From positions 1 through 53,761 of the forward strand of contig JAHEBX010000004.1 of NCBI GenBank assembly GCA_024642045.1: 53,761 bases of DNA, given 5' to 3'. The position numbers and the translations under genes were made by a program. The notes under the pieces were generated by a model. That model did no database searches. It saw only the letters and a program-made list of their open reading frames with translations, and was not told the origin of the DNA. The stretch is from Pseudorhodobacter sp. (GTDB taxonomy: Bacteria; Pseudomonadota; Alphaproteobacteria; Rhodobacterales; Rhodobacteraceae). Shown here one piece after another: positions 24,706-33,670 of the stretch (position 1 is the first letter of the stretch; each line of letters starts with the position of its first letter).

Positions 24706-27633
24706 ATGTGCGCTGACCAGACCTCTGCCGACCAGACTGCCGATTACCGAGACACCGTCTTTTTGCCCGAGACCGAATTCCCCATGCGTGCGGGCCTGCC
24801 GCAGCGCGAGCCGGAGTGGCTGGCGCGGTGGGAAAAGATCGGGGTCTATGACCGTCTGCGCGAGAAAACGGGCCGTACGCCCTTTACGCTGCACGATGGC
24901 CCCCCCTATGCGAACGGGCATTTGCATATCGGCCACGCGCTGAACAAGATCCTCAAGGATATGGTGGTGCGTTCGCAGCAGATGATGGGGCGCGATGCGC
25001 GCTATGTGCCGGGCTGGGATTGCCACGGCTTGCCGATCGAATGGAAGATCGAAGAGCAATACCGCGCCAAGGGTCTGAACAAGGACGACGTGGATGTGGT
25101 GGCGTTCCGACAGGAATGTCGCAAGTTCGCGGAAGGCTGGATCGACATCCAGCGCGAGGAGTTCAAGCGTCTGGGCATCACGGGCAACTGGCCCAAGCCT
25201 TACCTCACGATGGATTACCACGCCGAGGCGGTGATCGCGGATGAGTTCATGAAATTCGTGATGAACGGCAGTTTGTATCAGGGCTCCAAGCCGGTGATGT
25301 GGTCGCCGGTCGAGAAAACCGCCCTCGCGGAAGCCGAGATCGAATATCACGATCACACCAGCCATATGATCTGGGTGCGGTTTCCGGTGCAGGCCGGGGC
25401 CTCCGGCGGGGATATTTTGGCCAGTATGAAAGCGCATGTCGTGATCTGGACCACGACGCCCTGGACCATCCCGCAAAACCGCGCGGTGGCGTTCAATCCG
25501 GCGATTGCCTACGGGCTTTACCGCGTTGATGAGGTGGGGGAGCATTCGACGGCTGTGGTGGGCGAGGTGATCTTGCTGGCCGACACGCTGTCCGAAGCGG
25601 TGATGACTTCGGCCAGGGTGACGGGCTTTGCGCGGTTGCGTGATGTCCCCGCTGAGGACATGGCCAACATCTTTCTTGCGCACCCCTATCGCAGCATCGA
25701 GGGCGGCGCGGGCGAGTGGGATTATGATGTGCCGCTGCTGGCGGGCGATCATGTGACCGATGATGCGGGCACAGGGTTTGTGCATACGGCACCGTCGCAC
25801 GGCGATGACGACTATCAGATGGGGCTGAAATACGGCCTGCCGATGACCTATAACGTCGAGGCGGACGGGTCCTATCGCAAGGATCTGCCGGTGTTTGGCG
25901 GGCAGTTCATCATCAACTCTGATGGCAAGGAAGGCGCTGCGAACGTCAGCAACATCAAGGCGTTGCATGCGCAGGGCGCGCTGTTTGCCAAGGGCAAGCT
26001 GAAGCACAGCTATCCGCATTCGTGGCGCTCGAAGGCGCCGGTGATCTTTCGCAACACACCGCAGTGGTTTGTGGCGATTGACAAGCCTTTGGATGATGGG
26101 ATGGGCACATATGGTGACACCATCCGCAGCCGTGCGCTGACGTCGATCAACCAGTTGGTGACATGGACCCCGATTGCGGGGCGCAACCGGCTGAACGCGA
26201 TGATGGAGGCGCGCCCTGATTGGGTTCTGTCGCGCCAGCGCGCGTGGGGGGTGCCGCTGACCTGTTTCACCAAGGTGGGCGCGAAGCCGACCGATCCCGA
26301 TTTCCTGCTGCGCAATGCGGAAGTGAACGCGCGGATCAAGGCTGCGTTCGAGGCAGACAGCGCCGATGTCTGGTTTGTGGACGGGTTCAAGGAAAAGATG
26401 CTGCAGGGCATCGTTCCTCCTGCAGATTACAACAAGGTCGACGATGTGTTGGACGTGTGGTTTGACTCTGGGTCCACGCACGCCTTTGTGCTGCGTGACC
26501 GCGAGGATGGCTCGACGGACGGCATTGCGGATTTGTATCTGGAAGGCACCGACCAGCATCGCGGTTGGTTCCATTCCTCGATGCTACAGGCCTGCGGCAC
26601 CAAAGGGCGCGCGCCCTATCGGGGGGTTTTGACCCACGGCTTTACGCTGGATGAAAAGGGCATGAAGATGTCCAAATCCATCGGCAACACGGTCGCACCC
26701 GAGGAGGTCATCAAGGAATACGGCGCGGATATTCTGCGGCTTTGGGTGGCGCAGTCGGATTACACGGTCGATCTGCGCATCGGTAAGGAGATCTTGAAAG
26801 GCGTGGCCGACAGCTATCGCCGCCTGCGCAACACCATGCGGTTTATCCTAGGCAACCTTGCGGGCTTTACGGAAGCCGAGCGGGTGGATGTGGCGCAGAT
26901 GCCCGAGTTGGAGCAATGGGTGCTGCACCGTCTGGCGGAACTGGACGCCGAAGTGCGCAGCGGCTATGCGCGCTATGATTTCCAAGGCGTGTTCACCAAG
27001 CTGTTCACCTTTGCCACCACCGAACTGAGCCAGGTCTATTTCGACGTGCGCAAGGATTCGCTGTATTGCGATGCCCCCGAGACGCTGCGGCGGCGCGCTT
27101 CGCGCACGGTGCTGGATGCCCTGTTCCACCGCCTGACGACGTGGTTGGCGCCGGTTTTGGTCTTTACGATGGAAGATGTCTGGCTGAGCCGTTTCCCCGA
27201 AGACGGGTCTTCGGTGCATCTGCTGGATATCCCCGAGACGCCCGCCGCGTGGCTGAACGCGGAACTGGCGGCGAAATGGGAAGGCATCCGTGCGGTGCGC
27301 CGCGTGGTCAATGGCGCGCTGGAAGTGCAGCGCACGGCCAAGGTGATTGGCGCGAGCCTTGAGGCGGCCCCCGTGGTGCATGTGGCGGACACGGCGATTC
27401 TGGCGGCGCTGAAATCGGTGAACTTTGCCGAGCTGTGCATCACGTCAAACATCCAGCTGACGGGCGATCCTTCGCCCGACGAGGCTTTCCGGCTGCCTGA
27501 AGTCGCGGGTGTGGGTGTGGTGTTTGAACGCGCGATGGGGGCGAAATGTCAGCGCTGCTGGCAGATCCTGCCGGAAGTGGGCCAGCAAAAGCACCCCCAC
27601 ACCTGCAAGCGCTGCTCAGAGGCGCTGGGCTGA
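24706..27633 (+). CDS. ileS: Isoleucyl-tRNA synthetase
   Basis: IleS charges tRNA-Ile and edits Val. The 975-residue class I synthetase has HIGH in NGHLHIGHALNKIL, the editing-domain stretch TTTPWTIPQNRAVA to GTGFVHTAPSHGDDD, the KMSKS loop in GMKMSKSIGNTV, a tRNA-binding anticodon region, and a C-terminal zinc finger CQRCW...HTCKRCSEALG. The length is somewhat above that of E. coli IleS (938). The ATG at 24706 follows AAGGA. Upstream are a candidate promoter, an Ile-rich leader peptide and a terminator-like hairpin. Confidence 0.98.
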   Translation: MCADQTSADQTADYRDTVFLPETEFPMRAGLPQREPEWLARWEKIGVYDRLREKTGRTPFTLHDGPPYANGHLHIGHALNKILKDMVVRSQQMMGRDARYVPGWDCHGLPIEWKIEEQYRAKGLNKDDVDVVAFRQECRKFAEGWIDIQREEFKRLGITGNWPKPYLTMDYHAEAVIADEFMKFVMNGSLYQGSKPVMWSPVEKTALAEAEIEYHDHTSHMIWVRFPVQAGASGGDILASMKAHVVIWTTTPWTIPQNRAVAFNPAIAYGLYRVDEVGEHSTAVVGEVILLADTLSEAVMTSARVTGFARLRDVPAEDMANIFLAHPYRSIEGGAGEWDYDVPLLAGDHVTDDAGTGFVHTAPSHGDDDYQMGLKYGLPMTYNVEADGSYRKDLPVFGGQFIINSDGKEGAANVSNIKALHAQGALFAKGKLKHSYPHSWRSKAPVIFRNTPQWFVAIDKPLDDGMGTYGDTIRSRALTSINQLVTWTPIAGRNRLNAMMEARPDWVLSRQRAWGVPLTCFTKVGAKPTDPDFLLRNAEVNARIKAAFEADSADVWFVDGFKEKMLQGIVPPADYNKVDDVLDVWFDSGSTHAFVLRDREDGSTDGIADLYLEGTDQHRGWFHSSMLQACGTKGRAPYRGVLTHGFTLDEKGMKMSKSIGNTVAPEEVIKEYGADILRLWVAQSDYTVDLRIGKEILKGVADSYRRLRNTMRFILGNLAGFTEAERVDVAQMPELEQWVLHRLAELDAEVRSGYARYDFQGVFTKLFTFATTELSQVYFDVRKDSLYCDAPETLRRRASRTVLDALFHRLTTWLAPVLVFTMEDVWLSRFPEDGSSVHLLDIPETPAAWLNAELAAKWEGIRAVRRVVNGALEVQRTAKVIGASLEAAPVVHVADTAILAALKSVNFAELCITSNIQLTGDPSPDEAFRLPEVAGVGVVFERAMGAKCQRCWQILPEVGQQKHPHTCKRCSEALG

Positions 27634-27655
27634 GCCTTGGACGGCCACGACTGTT

Positions 27656-27844
27656 TCAGGCCGTGGCCGGCACAAGGCGACCGATATCGGGCTGCGCGGC
27701 GGCGCTGTGCAGAAGGCGTTTGGCCTGATGCCGCGTCAGGCCGATATCCTCAAGCAGATGATCGTCGTAGCGCGACAGCAAAGGGCCCAAAGAGCGGAGA
27801 AGCTGGGTGCGCAAGTGCAGGGTCGAGAGCAGGGATTTCAACAT
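27656..27844 (-). CDS. DUF1127 small protein
   Basis: This is a 62-residue protein with the DUF1127 (YjiS-like) C-terminal motif in LSRYDDHLLEDIGLTRHQAKRLL. Such proteins are common in Alphaproteobacteria; several bind RNA or affect small-RNA turnover, but this copy is not characterised. It is divergent from the LysR gene, and an inverted repeat lies between them, so the LysR protein may control it. Its stop is 22 bp past the ileS stop on the opposite strand. Confidence 0.8.
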   Translation of the reverse strand: MLKSLLSTLHLRTQLLRSLGPLLSRYDDHLLEDIGLTRHQAKRLLHSAAAQPDIGRLVPATA

Positions 27845-27912
27845 GGCAGGTCTCCTTCACCAAGCGGGATAGGTCTGATATGCCCGCCTCATTGACATTA
27901 GACAAACGAATA

Positions 27913-27935
27913 GAAATGATGGGTGCTATCGTTTC
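27913..27935. promoter_or_regulatory. LysR-type operator candidate
   Basis: GAAATGAT (27913-27920) and ATCGTTTC (27928-27935) form an inverted repeat with one mismatch and seven bases between, in the divergent DUF1127/lysR region. This matches the size and place of a LysR autoregulatory site. Confidence 0.45.
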
Positions 27936-27952
27936 AATTGATGGCAGGCGTG

Positions 27953-28828
27953 ATGTTCCCTCTCGACAGTGACTTGATGCGCGCCTTTCTTGCGGTGGCT
28001 GAAACCGGGTCGGTGACGATGGCTGCGGCGCGGATCGGGCGGACGCAATCCGCGGTCTCGATGCAGATCCGGCGGCTGGAGGAAAGCCTTGGCCAGCCAC
28101 TGTTTCACCGCTTGCCGCGTGGCGTTTCGCTGACCGCGCGCGGCGAGCAGCTGATGCCTTATGCGCTGCGCGTGATCGGACTGTTGGACGAGGCCGCCAT
28201 TGCGCTGCGGGAAAAGCCGCTGGTCGGGCCGGTGCGTATTGGAATTCCGGACGAATATGCCGAGACGGTCTTGCCGCGCGCCTTGGCGATTTTCTCAGAA
28301 CGCCATCCTGCGGTCGAGGTCACGGTGCGCTGCGATTTCACCTCGCCGCAACTGCAGGCGCTGCAAGACGACGGGCTGGATCTGGCGGTGGTCTACGATC
28401 AGGGCGCGGCCTTTGGCGCCGAGGTGCTGGCGGTGGACCCGACGGTTTGGGTGACATCGATCGGCCATGCGCAGCATTTGCAGACGCCCGTTCCGGTGGG
28501 GGTGTATTTCCGCTCGGACTGGTGCCGCGACTATGCGTTGCGCTCGCTCGAGACACATAAGATCCGCTGGCGTGAGGCGTTTGAATGTGACACCTCGGGA
28601 TCACTGCGGATTGCGGTGCGCTCGGGGCTGGCGATCTCGCCTTTGTCGCGCAGCACGATTCCACCGGGGTGTCGCGAATTGACCGAGGCGGATGGCTTTG
28701 GTCTTGTTGACCGCGCGCAAGTGGTGCTGCACCGCAACCCACGCGGCACCTCGCCTGCGATCGAGGGCCTGGCGGAAACGGTGCGCGAAGCGTTTCGGCC
28801 CATGACAGGGCAGGAGGAGGCACCTTGA
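27953..28828 (+). CDS. LysR family transcriptional regulator
   Basis: This 291-residue protein has the N-terminal LysR winged helix (LDSDLMRAFLAVAETGSVTMAAARIGRTQSAVSMQIRRLEESLGQPLFHR) and an effector domain beginning VGPVRIGIPDEYAETVLP. The inducer is unknown. I chose the ATG at 27953, because longer versions run through the inverted repeat at 27913-27935. It is divergent from the DUF1127 gene, and its stop overlaps the TTG start of ogt, so the two are coupled. Confidence 0.92.
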   Translation: MFPLDSDLMRAFLAVAETGSVTMAAARIGRTQSAVSMQIRRLEESLGQPLFHRLPRGVSLTARGEQLMPYALRVIGLLDEAAIALREKPLVGPVRIGIPDEYAETVLPRALAIFSERHPAVEVTVRCDFTSPQLQALQDDGLDLAVVYDQGAAFGAEVLAVDPTVWVTSIGHAQHLQTPVPVGVYFRSDWCRDYALRSLETHKIRWREAFECDTSGSLRIAVRSGLAISPLSRSTIPPGCRELTEADGFGLVDRAQVVLHRNPRGTSPAIEGLAETVREAFRPMTGQEEAP

Positions 28829-29274
28829 AGCAGATGGTCTATCATTCGCCACTTGGCCCCATCGCAGTGACCGAAGCGGGCGGGATGATTGCCGCGCTGA
28901 CATGGAGCGGGCGAACCACGGACGTCAGCCCGCTGTTGCGTGAGGCCTGTGCGCAGCTGGCGGATTACTTTGCAGGCCAGCGGCAGGCGTTCGATTTGCC
29001 GCTGGACATGGGCACAGGGTTTCAGGGCCAAGTGCGCCGTGCGATGGCCGCAATCCCCTATGGCCAGACCCGCACCTATGGCGAGCTTGCGCGCGAGATC
29101 GGCATGCCGGCGCAGGCGATCGGGCAGGCCTGTGGCGCAAATCCGATTCCGATCCTGATCCCCTGCCACCGCGTGCTGGGCGCCAAGGGGCTGGGCGGGT
29201 TTTCGGCCAAGGGCGGGGTGGAAACCAAGGTGGCGCTGCTGCGGCTGGAAGGGGCGGCAGGTCTGTTGATCTGA
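28825..29274 (+). CDS. ogt: Methylated-DNA-protein-cysteine methyltransferase
   Basis: This suicide repair enzyme removes alkyl groups from O6-alkylguanine onto its own Cys. The 149-residue product has IPCHRVLG with the acceptor Cys and the DNA-binding helix region RRAMAAIPYGQTRTYGELAREIGMPAQAIGQACGANP. The TTG at 28825 is preferred: AGGAGG lies a few bases before it, and it overlaps the LysR stop as TTGA. An ATG at 28834 is possible. It lacks the Ada regulatory domain, so it is of the Ogt type. Confidence 0.93.
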   Translation: MKQMVYHSPLGPIAVTEAGGMIAALTWSGRTTDVSPLLREACAQLADYFAGQRQAFDLPLDMGTGFQGQVRRAMAAIPYGQTRTYGELAREIGMPAQAIGQACGANPIPILIPCHRVLGAKGLGGFSAKGGVETKVALLRLEGAAGLLI

Positions 29275-29351
29275 TCTGGACTTAACGGCCGCGCTTGCTT
29301 GCGCTGTCGCGTGGTCGTAACAGTTCTGCGTCAACTATCGGCGGAACCGAC

Positions 29352-30188
29352 GTGAGCTTTGCCATCCTGCTTGCCGTTCTCGGCTCTGCCTTTCTGCACG
29401 CGCTGTGGAACGCCCTGATCAAGTCGGGCGCCTCGCGTCTGAGCGCAATGGTCGTGCTTTCGATTGGCGAAGTTCCCATCGGCCTTGCGGTCGCGGCCCT
29501 GCGCCCCTTGCCTGCGCCCGAGGTGTGGAAATGGGTGCTGATGGCGGGCTGTGCGCACTTCTTTTACAAGTTTTTCCTGACCTATGCCTATGAGCGCGGC
29601 GATCTGAGCCGAGTTTACCCGATTGCGCGCGGCACCGCGCCATTGGTGGTGGGTCTTGCGGGGACTTTCCTGCTCAATGACCGGCTTACGTTGCATGAAT
29701 ATGCGGGCATCACGGTGCTGGGCATTGGCATCCTGCTGATGGCGCAGGGGATTTTTGCCAATGGCGAGAATCGCAAACTCTTGCCGTTTGCGCTGGGGTC
29801 GGCCTGTGCGACGGCGACCTATACAATGCTTGACGGCACCGGCGCGCGTGTGGCCGGGGATGCGATTGCCTATGTCGCCTGGGTGTTTGTCGCAGACGGC
29901 ACGTTTTTCACCACCGGGATGCTGCTCTACAAAGGGCTTGGCGTTCTACCGCGCACGGCAAAACCCTGGGTGACGGGCATGATCGCTGCGGCGGCCTCGT
30001 ATGGGGCGTATGGCGTTTCGGTCTGGGCGATGACGCGCGCGCCGATCGCCGTGGTGGCCGCGGTGCGCGAAACCTCGATCCTGTTTGCCGTGCTGATCGG
30101 ATGGATTGTCTTTGGCGAGGCGATGACCCGAGGCAAGGCGTTTGCCGCCTGCATTATCGTCGCGGGGGTGATTTTGACCCGGCTTTAG
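29352..30188 (+). CDS. EamA family (DMT) transporter
   Basis: This is a ten-helix permease of 278 residues with two EamA repeats. The first begins FAILLAVLGSAFLHALWNALIK and contains YAYERGDLSRVYPIARGTAPL. The second contains YGVSVWAMTRAPIAVVAAVRETSILFAVLIGWIVFGEAMT. The substrate is unknown; relatives export amino acids or metabolites. The GTG at 29352 puts the first helix at the N-terminus. Its stop TAG overlaps the TAA of the convergent pcs gene (TTAG). Confidence 0.88.
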   Translation: MSFAILLAVLGSAFLHALWNALIKSGASRLSAMVVLSIGEVPIGLAVAALRPLPAPEVWKWVLMAGCAHFFYKFFLTYAYERGDLSRVYPIARGTAPLVVGLAGTFLLNDRLTLHEYAGITVLGIGILLMAQGIFANGENRKLLPFALGSACATATYTMLDGTGARVAGDAIAYVAWVFVADGTFFTTGMLLYKGLGVLPRTAKPWVTGMIAAAASYGAYGVSVWAMTRAPIAVVAAVRETSILFAVLIGWIVFGEAMTRGKAFAACIIVAGVILTRL

Positions 30189-30883
30189 GCGGCGCGGCGT
30201 TCGGGGAAGATCTGCTGCAAGATGCCGGCAAGACACAAGTAAAGCGAGCTGAGCCCCAGCAACCAATGCGCCAACGGGCCAATGTGAAAATTATACCAGG
30301 CCGCCCAGCCCGCCATAACCACCCAAAGGATCGAGACCGGCAAAGTCACCTCGCGCCAGCGCTTGGTGCGGGTGGGGTGGACGAATTTCAGGTTCAGAAA
30401 CATCGCCAATGTCAGCAGGACAACCACCAGCAACACCACCCATTGATGCGGTTTTTCGGCGAAAAGCACCAATACGACCATGTTCCAACAGGCGGGAAAG
30501 CCGGAAAAACTTTTGTCCTTGGTCTTCATCCGCGTGTCGGAAAAATACACCACAGAACCATAAGTGATCGCGATGATGGCAAGCCAACCCGTCCAGCCGC
30601 CCAGAAGCCCTGATTTGAACAGGGCAAAGGCGGGGATGAACACATAGGTCAGATAATCGACAATCAGATCCATCAACACGCCGTCATAGATCGGGAAATT
30701 CGCCGGCGTGTCCCAGCGCCGCGCAAGCGGGCCGTCGATTCCATCGACGATCAAGGCGAACACCAGCCACAGGAACATCAGGCTCCATTTTTCCTCGACC
30801 GCGGCCAGCATTGCAAACATTGACAGCACCGCGCCAGAGGCAGTGATCAGGTGAACCGAAAGGGCTTTGTAGCGGATATCCAT
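30185..30883 (-). CDS. pcs: Phosphatidylcholine synthase
   Basis: Pcs condenses choline with CDP-diacylglycerol to make phosphatidylcholine in one step and is found in Alphaproteobacteria and some others. The 232-residue inner membrane protein has a CDP-alcohol phosphotransferase motif in the Pcs form, DGPLARRWD...DGVLMDLIVDY, and about eight hydrophobic helices. The start is the ATG of MDIRYKALSVHL. The 290 bp upstream (30884-31174) contain no gene that I can support. Confidence 0.9.
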   Translation of the reverse strand: MDIRYKALSVHLITASGAVLSMFAMLAAVEEKWSLMFLWLVFALIVDGIDGPLARRWDTPANFPIYDGVLMDLIVDYLTYVFIPAFALFKSGLLGGWTGWLAIIAITYGSVVYFSDTRMKTKDKSFSGFPACWNMVVLVLFAEKPHQWVVLLVVVLLTLAMFLNLKFVHPTRTKRWREVTLPVSILWVVMAGWAAWYNFHIGPLAHWLLGLSSLYLCLAGILQQIFPERRAA

Positions 30884-31174
30884 AGTCGCTTCATGCCTCA
30901 AACTGGCGGCTCAGGCAAGACGAAGCCCAACCTGAGCGGGTGTTTGCAGAAAACCTGCTGCGAACTGGGACAAAAGCCTGATGACCGGAGCGACCCGATT
31001 GAGACGGTTTTGCGCCCAGCGGACGGATCCGCGGTGTCACGCCCGCAGATCTGGGGGGTCTTGGCAAGCTGACGCACTGGCGCGGCGTCATATCAAGAAG
31101 GCGCGGCAGATCAGGCCAATGCGGCATGACTGTCTCTGACCCTGTGCCCTCGCATTTAGGGGGCCTTTTAGCGG
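30884..31174. other. Intergenic stretch with no recognisable gene
   Basis: This 291-bp region lies between pcs and xerC, both on the reverse strand. Small reading frames exist on both strands but have no recognisable motif or ribosome binding site. It must contain the pcs promoter. I see no repeat or RNA structure of note. Confidence 0.5.
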
Positions 31175-32101
31175 TCAGGCGCGTGGATGGGCGCGCTCAT
31201 AGACCTCCATCAGCCGCGCGGTATCGACGGCGGTGTAGGCTTGGGTGGTGGACAGCGAGGCATGGCCCAGAAGCTCTTGAATTGCGCGCAGATCGCCGCC
31301 CGCGCCGAGCAGATGGGTGGCAAAGCTGTGGCGCATCGCGTGGGGCGTGGCCGAGGCGGGCAGCCCCAGCTGCAGACGGGCCTTTTCCATCACCAGCGCG
31401 ATAAGCCGCGGGTTCAGCGCCCCCCCGCGCGCGCCGCGAAACAGCGGCGCCTCGGCAGCGAGATCATAGGGGCAAAGGCGCGCATAGTCTGCCACCGCCG
31501 CGCGGGTTGCCGGCAGGGTTGGCACCAGACGAGTCTTGCCGCCCTTACCCTTGATGCGCAGCATTTCGGGCAAGGGCCGGTCGGCGCCAGTCAACCCCAG
31601 CGCCTCGGAGATCCGCAAACCCGAGCCGTAAAGCAGCGTCAGCACCGCTACATCGCGCGCGCCGACCCAATCGTCACGGGCCTGCTCGCCTGCCGTTTCG
31701 ATCATATCGCGCGCACCCTCGATCGACAGCGGGCGCGGCAGTTTGCGGCGGTATTTCGGGCTGCGCGCGGACAGAACGGGGCTTGCGTCCAGCTCTTCCC
31801 GATCCGCCACCCAAGCGACAAAGTTTTTCACCGATGACAATGCTCGCGCAAGGCTGCGCGAGGACAACCCGCGCGCGCGCTCGGCCGCCATCCAGGCGCG
31901 CAGGCTGGATTGGTCGATACGCGCCACGGCGCCAAGCCCTTCGGCCCCGCCATTGTGCAGCGCCAGAAAGCCCAGAAACCCAGTGACATCATGGGTATAG
32001 GCGGTCAACGTGTGGGCCGCCACCCCGTCGATGGCGCGCAGATGATCCCGCCAGCGCGCCAGCGCATCCCGTTGCGCAGGCGAGATGGCGAGATTGCTCA
32101 C
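31175..32101 (-). CDS. xerC: Tyrosine recombinase XerC
   Basis: XerC acts with XerD at the dif site to resolve chromosome dimers. The 308-residue protein has the SAM-like N-terminal domain (WRDHLRAIDGVAAHTLTAYTHDVTGFLGFL) and the catalytic domain with Arg in YGSGLRISEALG, Lys in KGKGGKTRLVP, HxxR in HAMRHSFATHLL, His in LLGHASLSTTQAYT and the Tyr nucleophile. The GTG start overlaps the DUF484 stop (GTGA), the same pairing seen in many proteobacteria. It looks like the chromosomal housekeeping enzyme and not a phage integrase. Confidence 0.95.
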   Translation of the reverse strand: MSNLAISPAQRDALARWRDHLRAIDGVAAHTLTAYTHDVTGFLGFLALHNGGAEGLGAVARIDQSSLRAWMAAERARGLSSRSLARALSSVKNFVAWVADREELDASPVLSARSPKYRRKLPRPLSIEGARDMIETAGEQARDDWVGARDVAVLTLLYGSGLRISEALGLTGADRPLPEMLRIKGKGGKTRLVPTLPATRAAVADYARLCPYDLAAEAPLFRGARGGALNPRLIALVMEKARLQLGLPASATPHAMRHSFATHLLGAGGDLRAIQELLGHASLSTTQAYTAVDTARLMEVYERAHPRA

Positions 32102-32790
32102 GACAGCCAGCGCCGCATGGTGCGTTCAAATACGCCCGCAAAGAAGGCAAGCAAATCGGTGCCATGCGTGGGTTTGAACTGATGCGGGTCTTCGGCCCCC
32201 ATCACCAACATGCCGGGCAGGCGGCCTTTGCCAAAATCCAGCTTCATCAGGGCTTCCGACCGGATATAGCCCGAGCGATCACCGTAGAGCAGTTCAGAGC
32301 TGGGCAACACCTGGCGCAGCACCACCGGGCGCAGCGGCACATTGCGCCCGCCCGAAATATATTCAGCAACAAAACCCGGCTCGCCGACATACAGCACATC
32401 GCCCAGCTTGCGCAGTGACGGCTCTTCGGCGTCTTGAATGGATTCAAGCACAAGGCGCACACAGTCGATACGCAGCGTCGCCGCGACATCGGATGCCATG
32501 GTTTTCAAGAAGTCCTCGAAACTCAGCGGGTCGAGCATCTGCATGATGGCGCGGTGCACCTGATTGGTGCCGGCAAGGTTTTCGTAGGCCGCCGCAATCA
32601 CAGTGCGATGGGTGTCCTCCAGACGGTCAAGCCGGCCTTCCAACCGCTCCATCGCGATGCCGCGCAGGTCAACAATATTGCTGCCCATAAGCCGCTCGTT
32701 CGCACCGATCAGCGCGTTCATCACGTCGCGGTCTTCCAGCAGAACCTCGGGCTCTGCAAGGATGCGGTCGCGCAAGTCTTGGTCGATCAT
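32098..32790 (-). CDS. DUF484 family protein
   Basis: This 230-residue protein begins MIDQDLRDRILAEPEVLLEDRDVMNALI and has a coiled segment (MERLEGRLDRLEDTHRTVIAAAYENL) followed by a GAF-like domain, the DUF484 layout. It usually sits next to xerC, and a role in the same process is assumed from position only. The start at 32790 gives the family length; reading further upstream gives non-homologous sequence. Confidence 0.9.
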   Translation of the reverse strand: MIDQDLRDRILAEPEVLLEDRDVMNALIGANERLMGSNIVDLRGIAMERLEGRLDRLEDTHRTVIAAAYENLAGTNQVHRAIMQMLDPLSFEDFLKTMASDVAATLRIDCVRLVLESIQDAEEPSLRKLGDVLYVGEPGFVAEYISGGRNVPLRPVVLRQVLPSSELLYGDRSGYIRSEALMKLDFGKGRLPGMLVMGAEDPHQFKPTHGTDLLAFFAGVFERTMRRWLS

Positions 32791-32958
32791 CGAAAGCCTG
32801 CTTGGGTTAGGTCGAGTGACTTTAGCAGTCACGTCGGCGGATTTCTTGTGTTTTATCGATACGCCTGCGCAGCGAAGATCAACCGTTGCAGGAAAGACTC
32901 GAGGGGAATGCAAAACGGCGGGAGATCCGCCCCGCCGTTTCAACAAGGTGTCAGTGGA

Positions 32959-33612
32959 TTACAGAATCTTTTGACCGGTTTTCGCCCAGTCCTTTTCGAA
33001 CTGCGCAAGGCCTGCATCGGTCAGCGGGTGGTTGGCCAACGCCTTGATGACGGCGGGCGGTGCGGTGATCACATCGGCCCCGACAAGCGCGCTTTGGGTC
33101 ACATGGTTCACCGTGCGGATCGAGGCGGCAAGGATCTGGGTATCAAAGCCATAGTTGTCATAGATCTGGCGGATGTCGGCGATCAGCTCCATGCCATCAA
33201 GGTTGATATCGTCCATCCGGCCCACGAAGGGCGAGATGAACGTCGCACCGGCTTTGGCCGCGATCAGCGCCTGATTGGCCGAGAAGCACAGCGTCACGTT
33301 GACCATGCGGCCTTCGCCCGAAAGCACTTTGCAGGCGCGCAGCCCGTCCCATGTCAACGGCACTTTGACGGTGATGTTGGGCGCGATCTCGGCCAGTTTG
33401 CGGCCCTCTTTGATCATGTCGTCGGCTTTCATCGCCACGACTTCGGCCGAAACGGGGCCGGAGACGATGCCACAGATTTCCTTGGTGACTTCCAGAATAT
33501 CGCGGCCCGATTTGAGGATGATCGAGGGGTTGGTGGTGACGCCATCAACCATGCCCAGATCGTTCAATTCGGCAATTGCGGCGACATCGGCGGTATCTAT
33601 GAAGAATTTCAT
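32959..33612 (-). CDS. tal: Transaldolase (TalC type)
   Basis: This 217-residue protein is a short transaldolase / fructose-6-phosphate aldolase-like enzyme of the pentose phosphate pathway. It has [26 protein letters not shown], the Schiff-base Lys in [39 protein letters not shown] and [10 protein letters not shown]. Sequence of this length can be either transaldolase or fructose-6-phosphate aldolase; transaldolase is likelier for this taxon. It is divergent from priA. Confidence 0.92.
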   Translation of the reverse strand: MKFFIDTADVAAIAELNDLGMVDGVTTNPSIILKSGRDILEVTKEICGIVSGPVSAEVVAMKADDMIKEGRKLAEIAPNITVKVPLTWDGLRACKVLSGEGRMVNVTLCFSANQALIAAKAGATFISPFVGRMDDINLDGMELIADIRQIYDNYGFDTQILAASIRTVNHVTQSALVGADVITAPPAVIKALANHPLTDAGLAQFEKDWAKTGQKIL

Positions 33613-33670
33613 CGGTCAAGGTCCTTTGGACGGTTGTAGGTGCTCTCGGTCGGGTTTACCTCAAAAGGGT

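Noticed and set aside
24691-26574. 627-codon open frame on the reverse strand opposite ileS
   Set aside because: It is a shadow of a high-GC gene: ileS has all synthetase motifs on the plus strand, and the reverse product is rich in Arg, His and Pro with no recognisable motif.
31175-32101. Tyrosine recombinase as a sign of a mobile element
   Set aside because: The protein has XerC features and the usual DUF484 neighbour. There is no att repeat, phage gene or composition change nearby.
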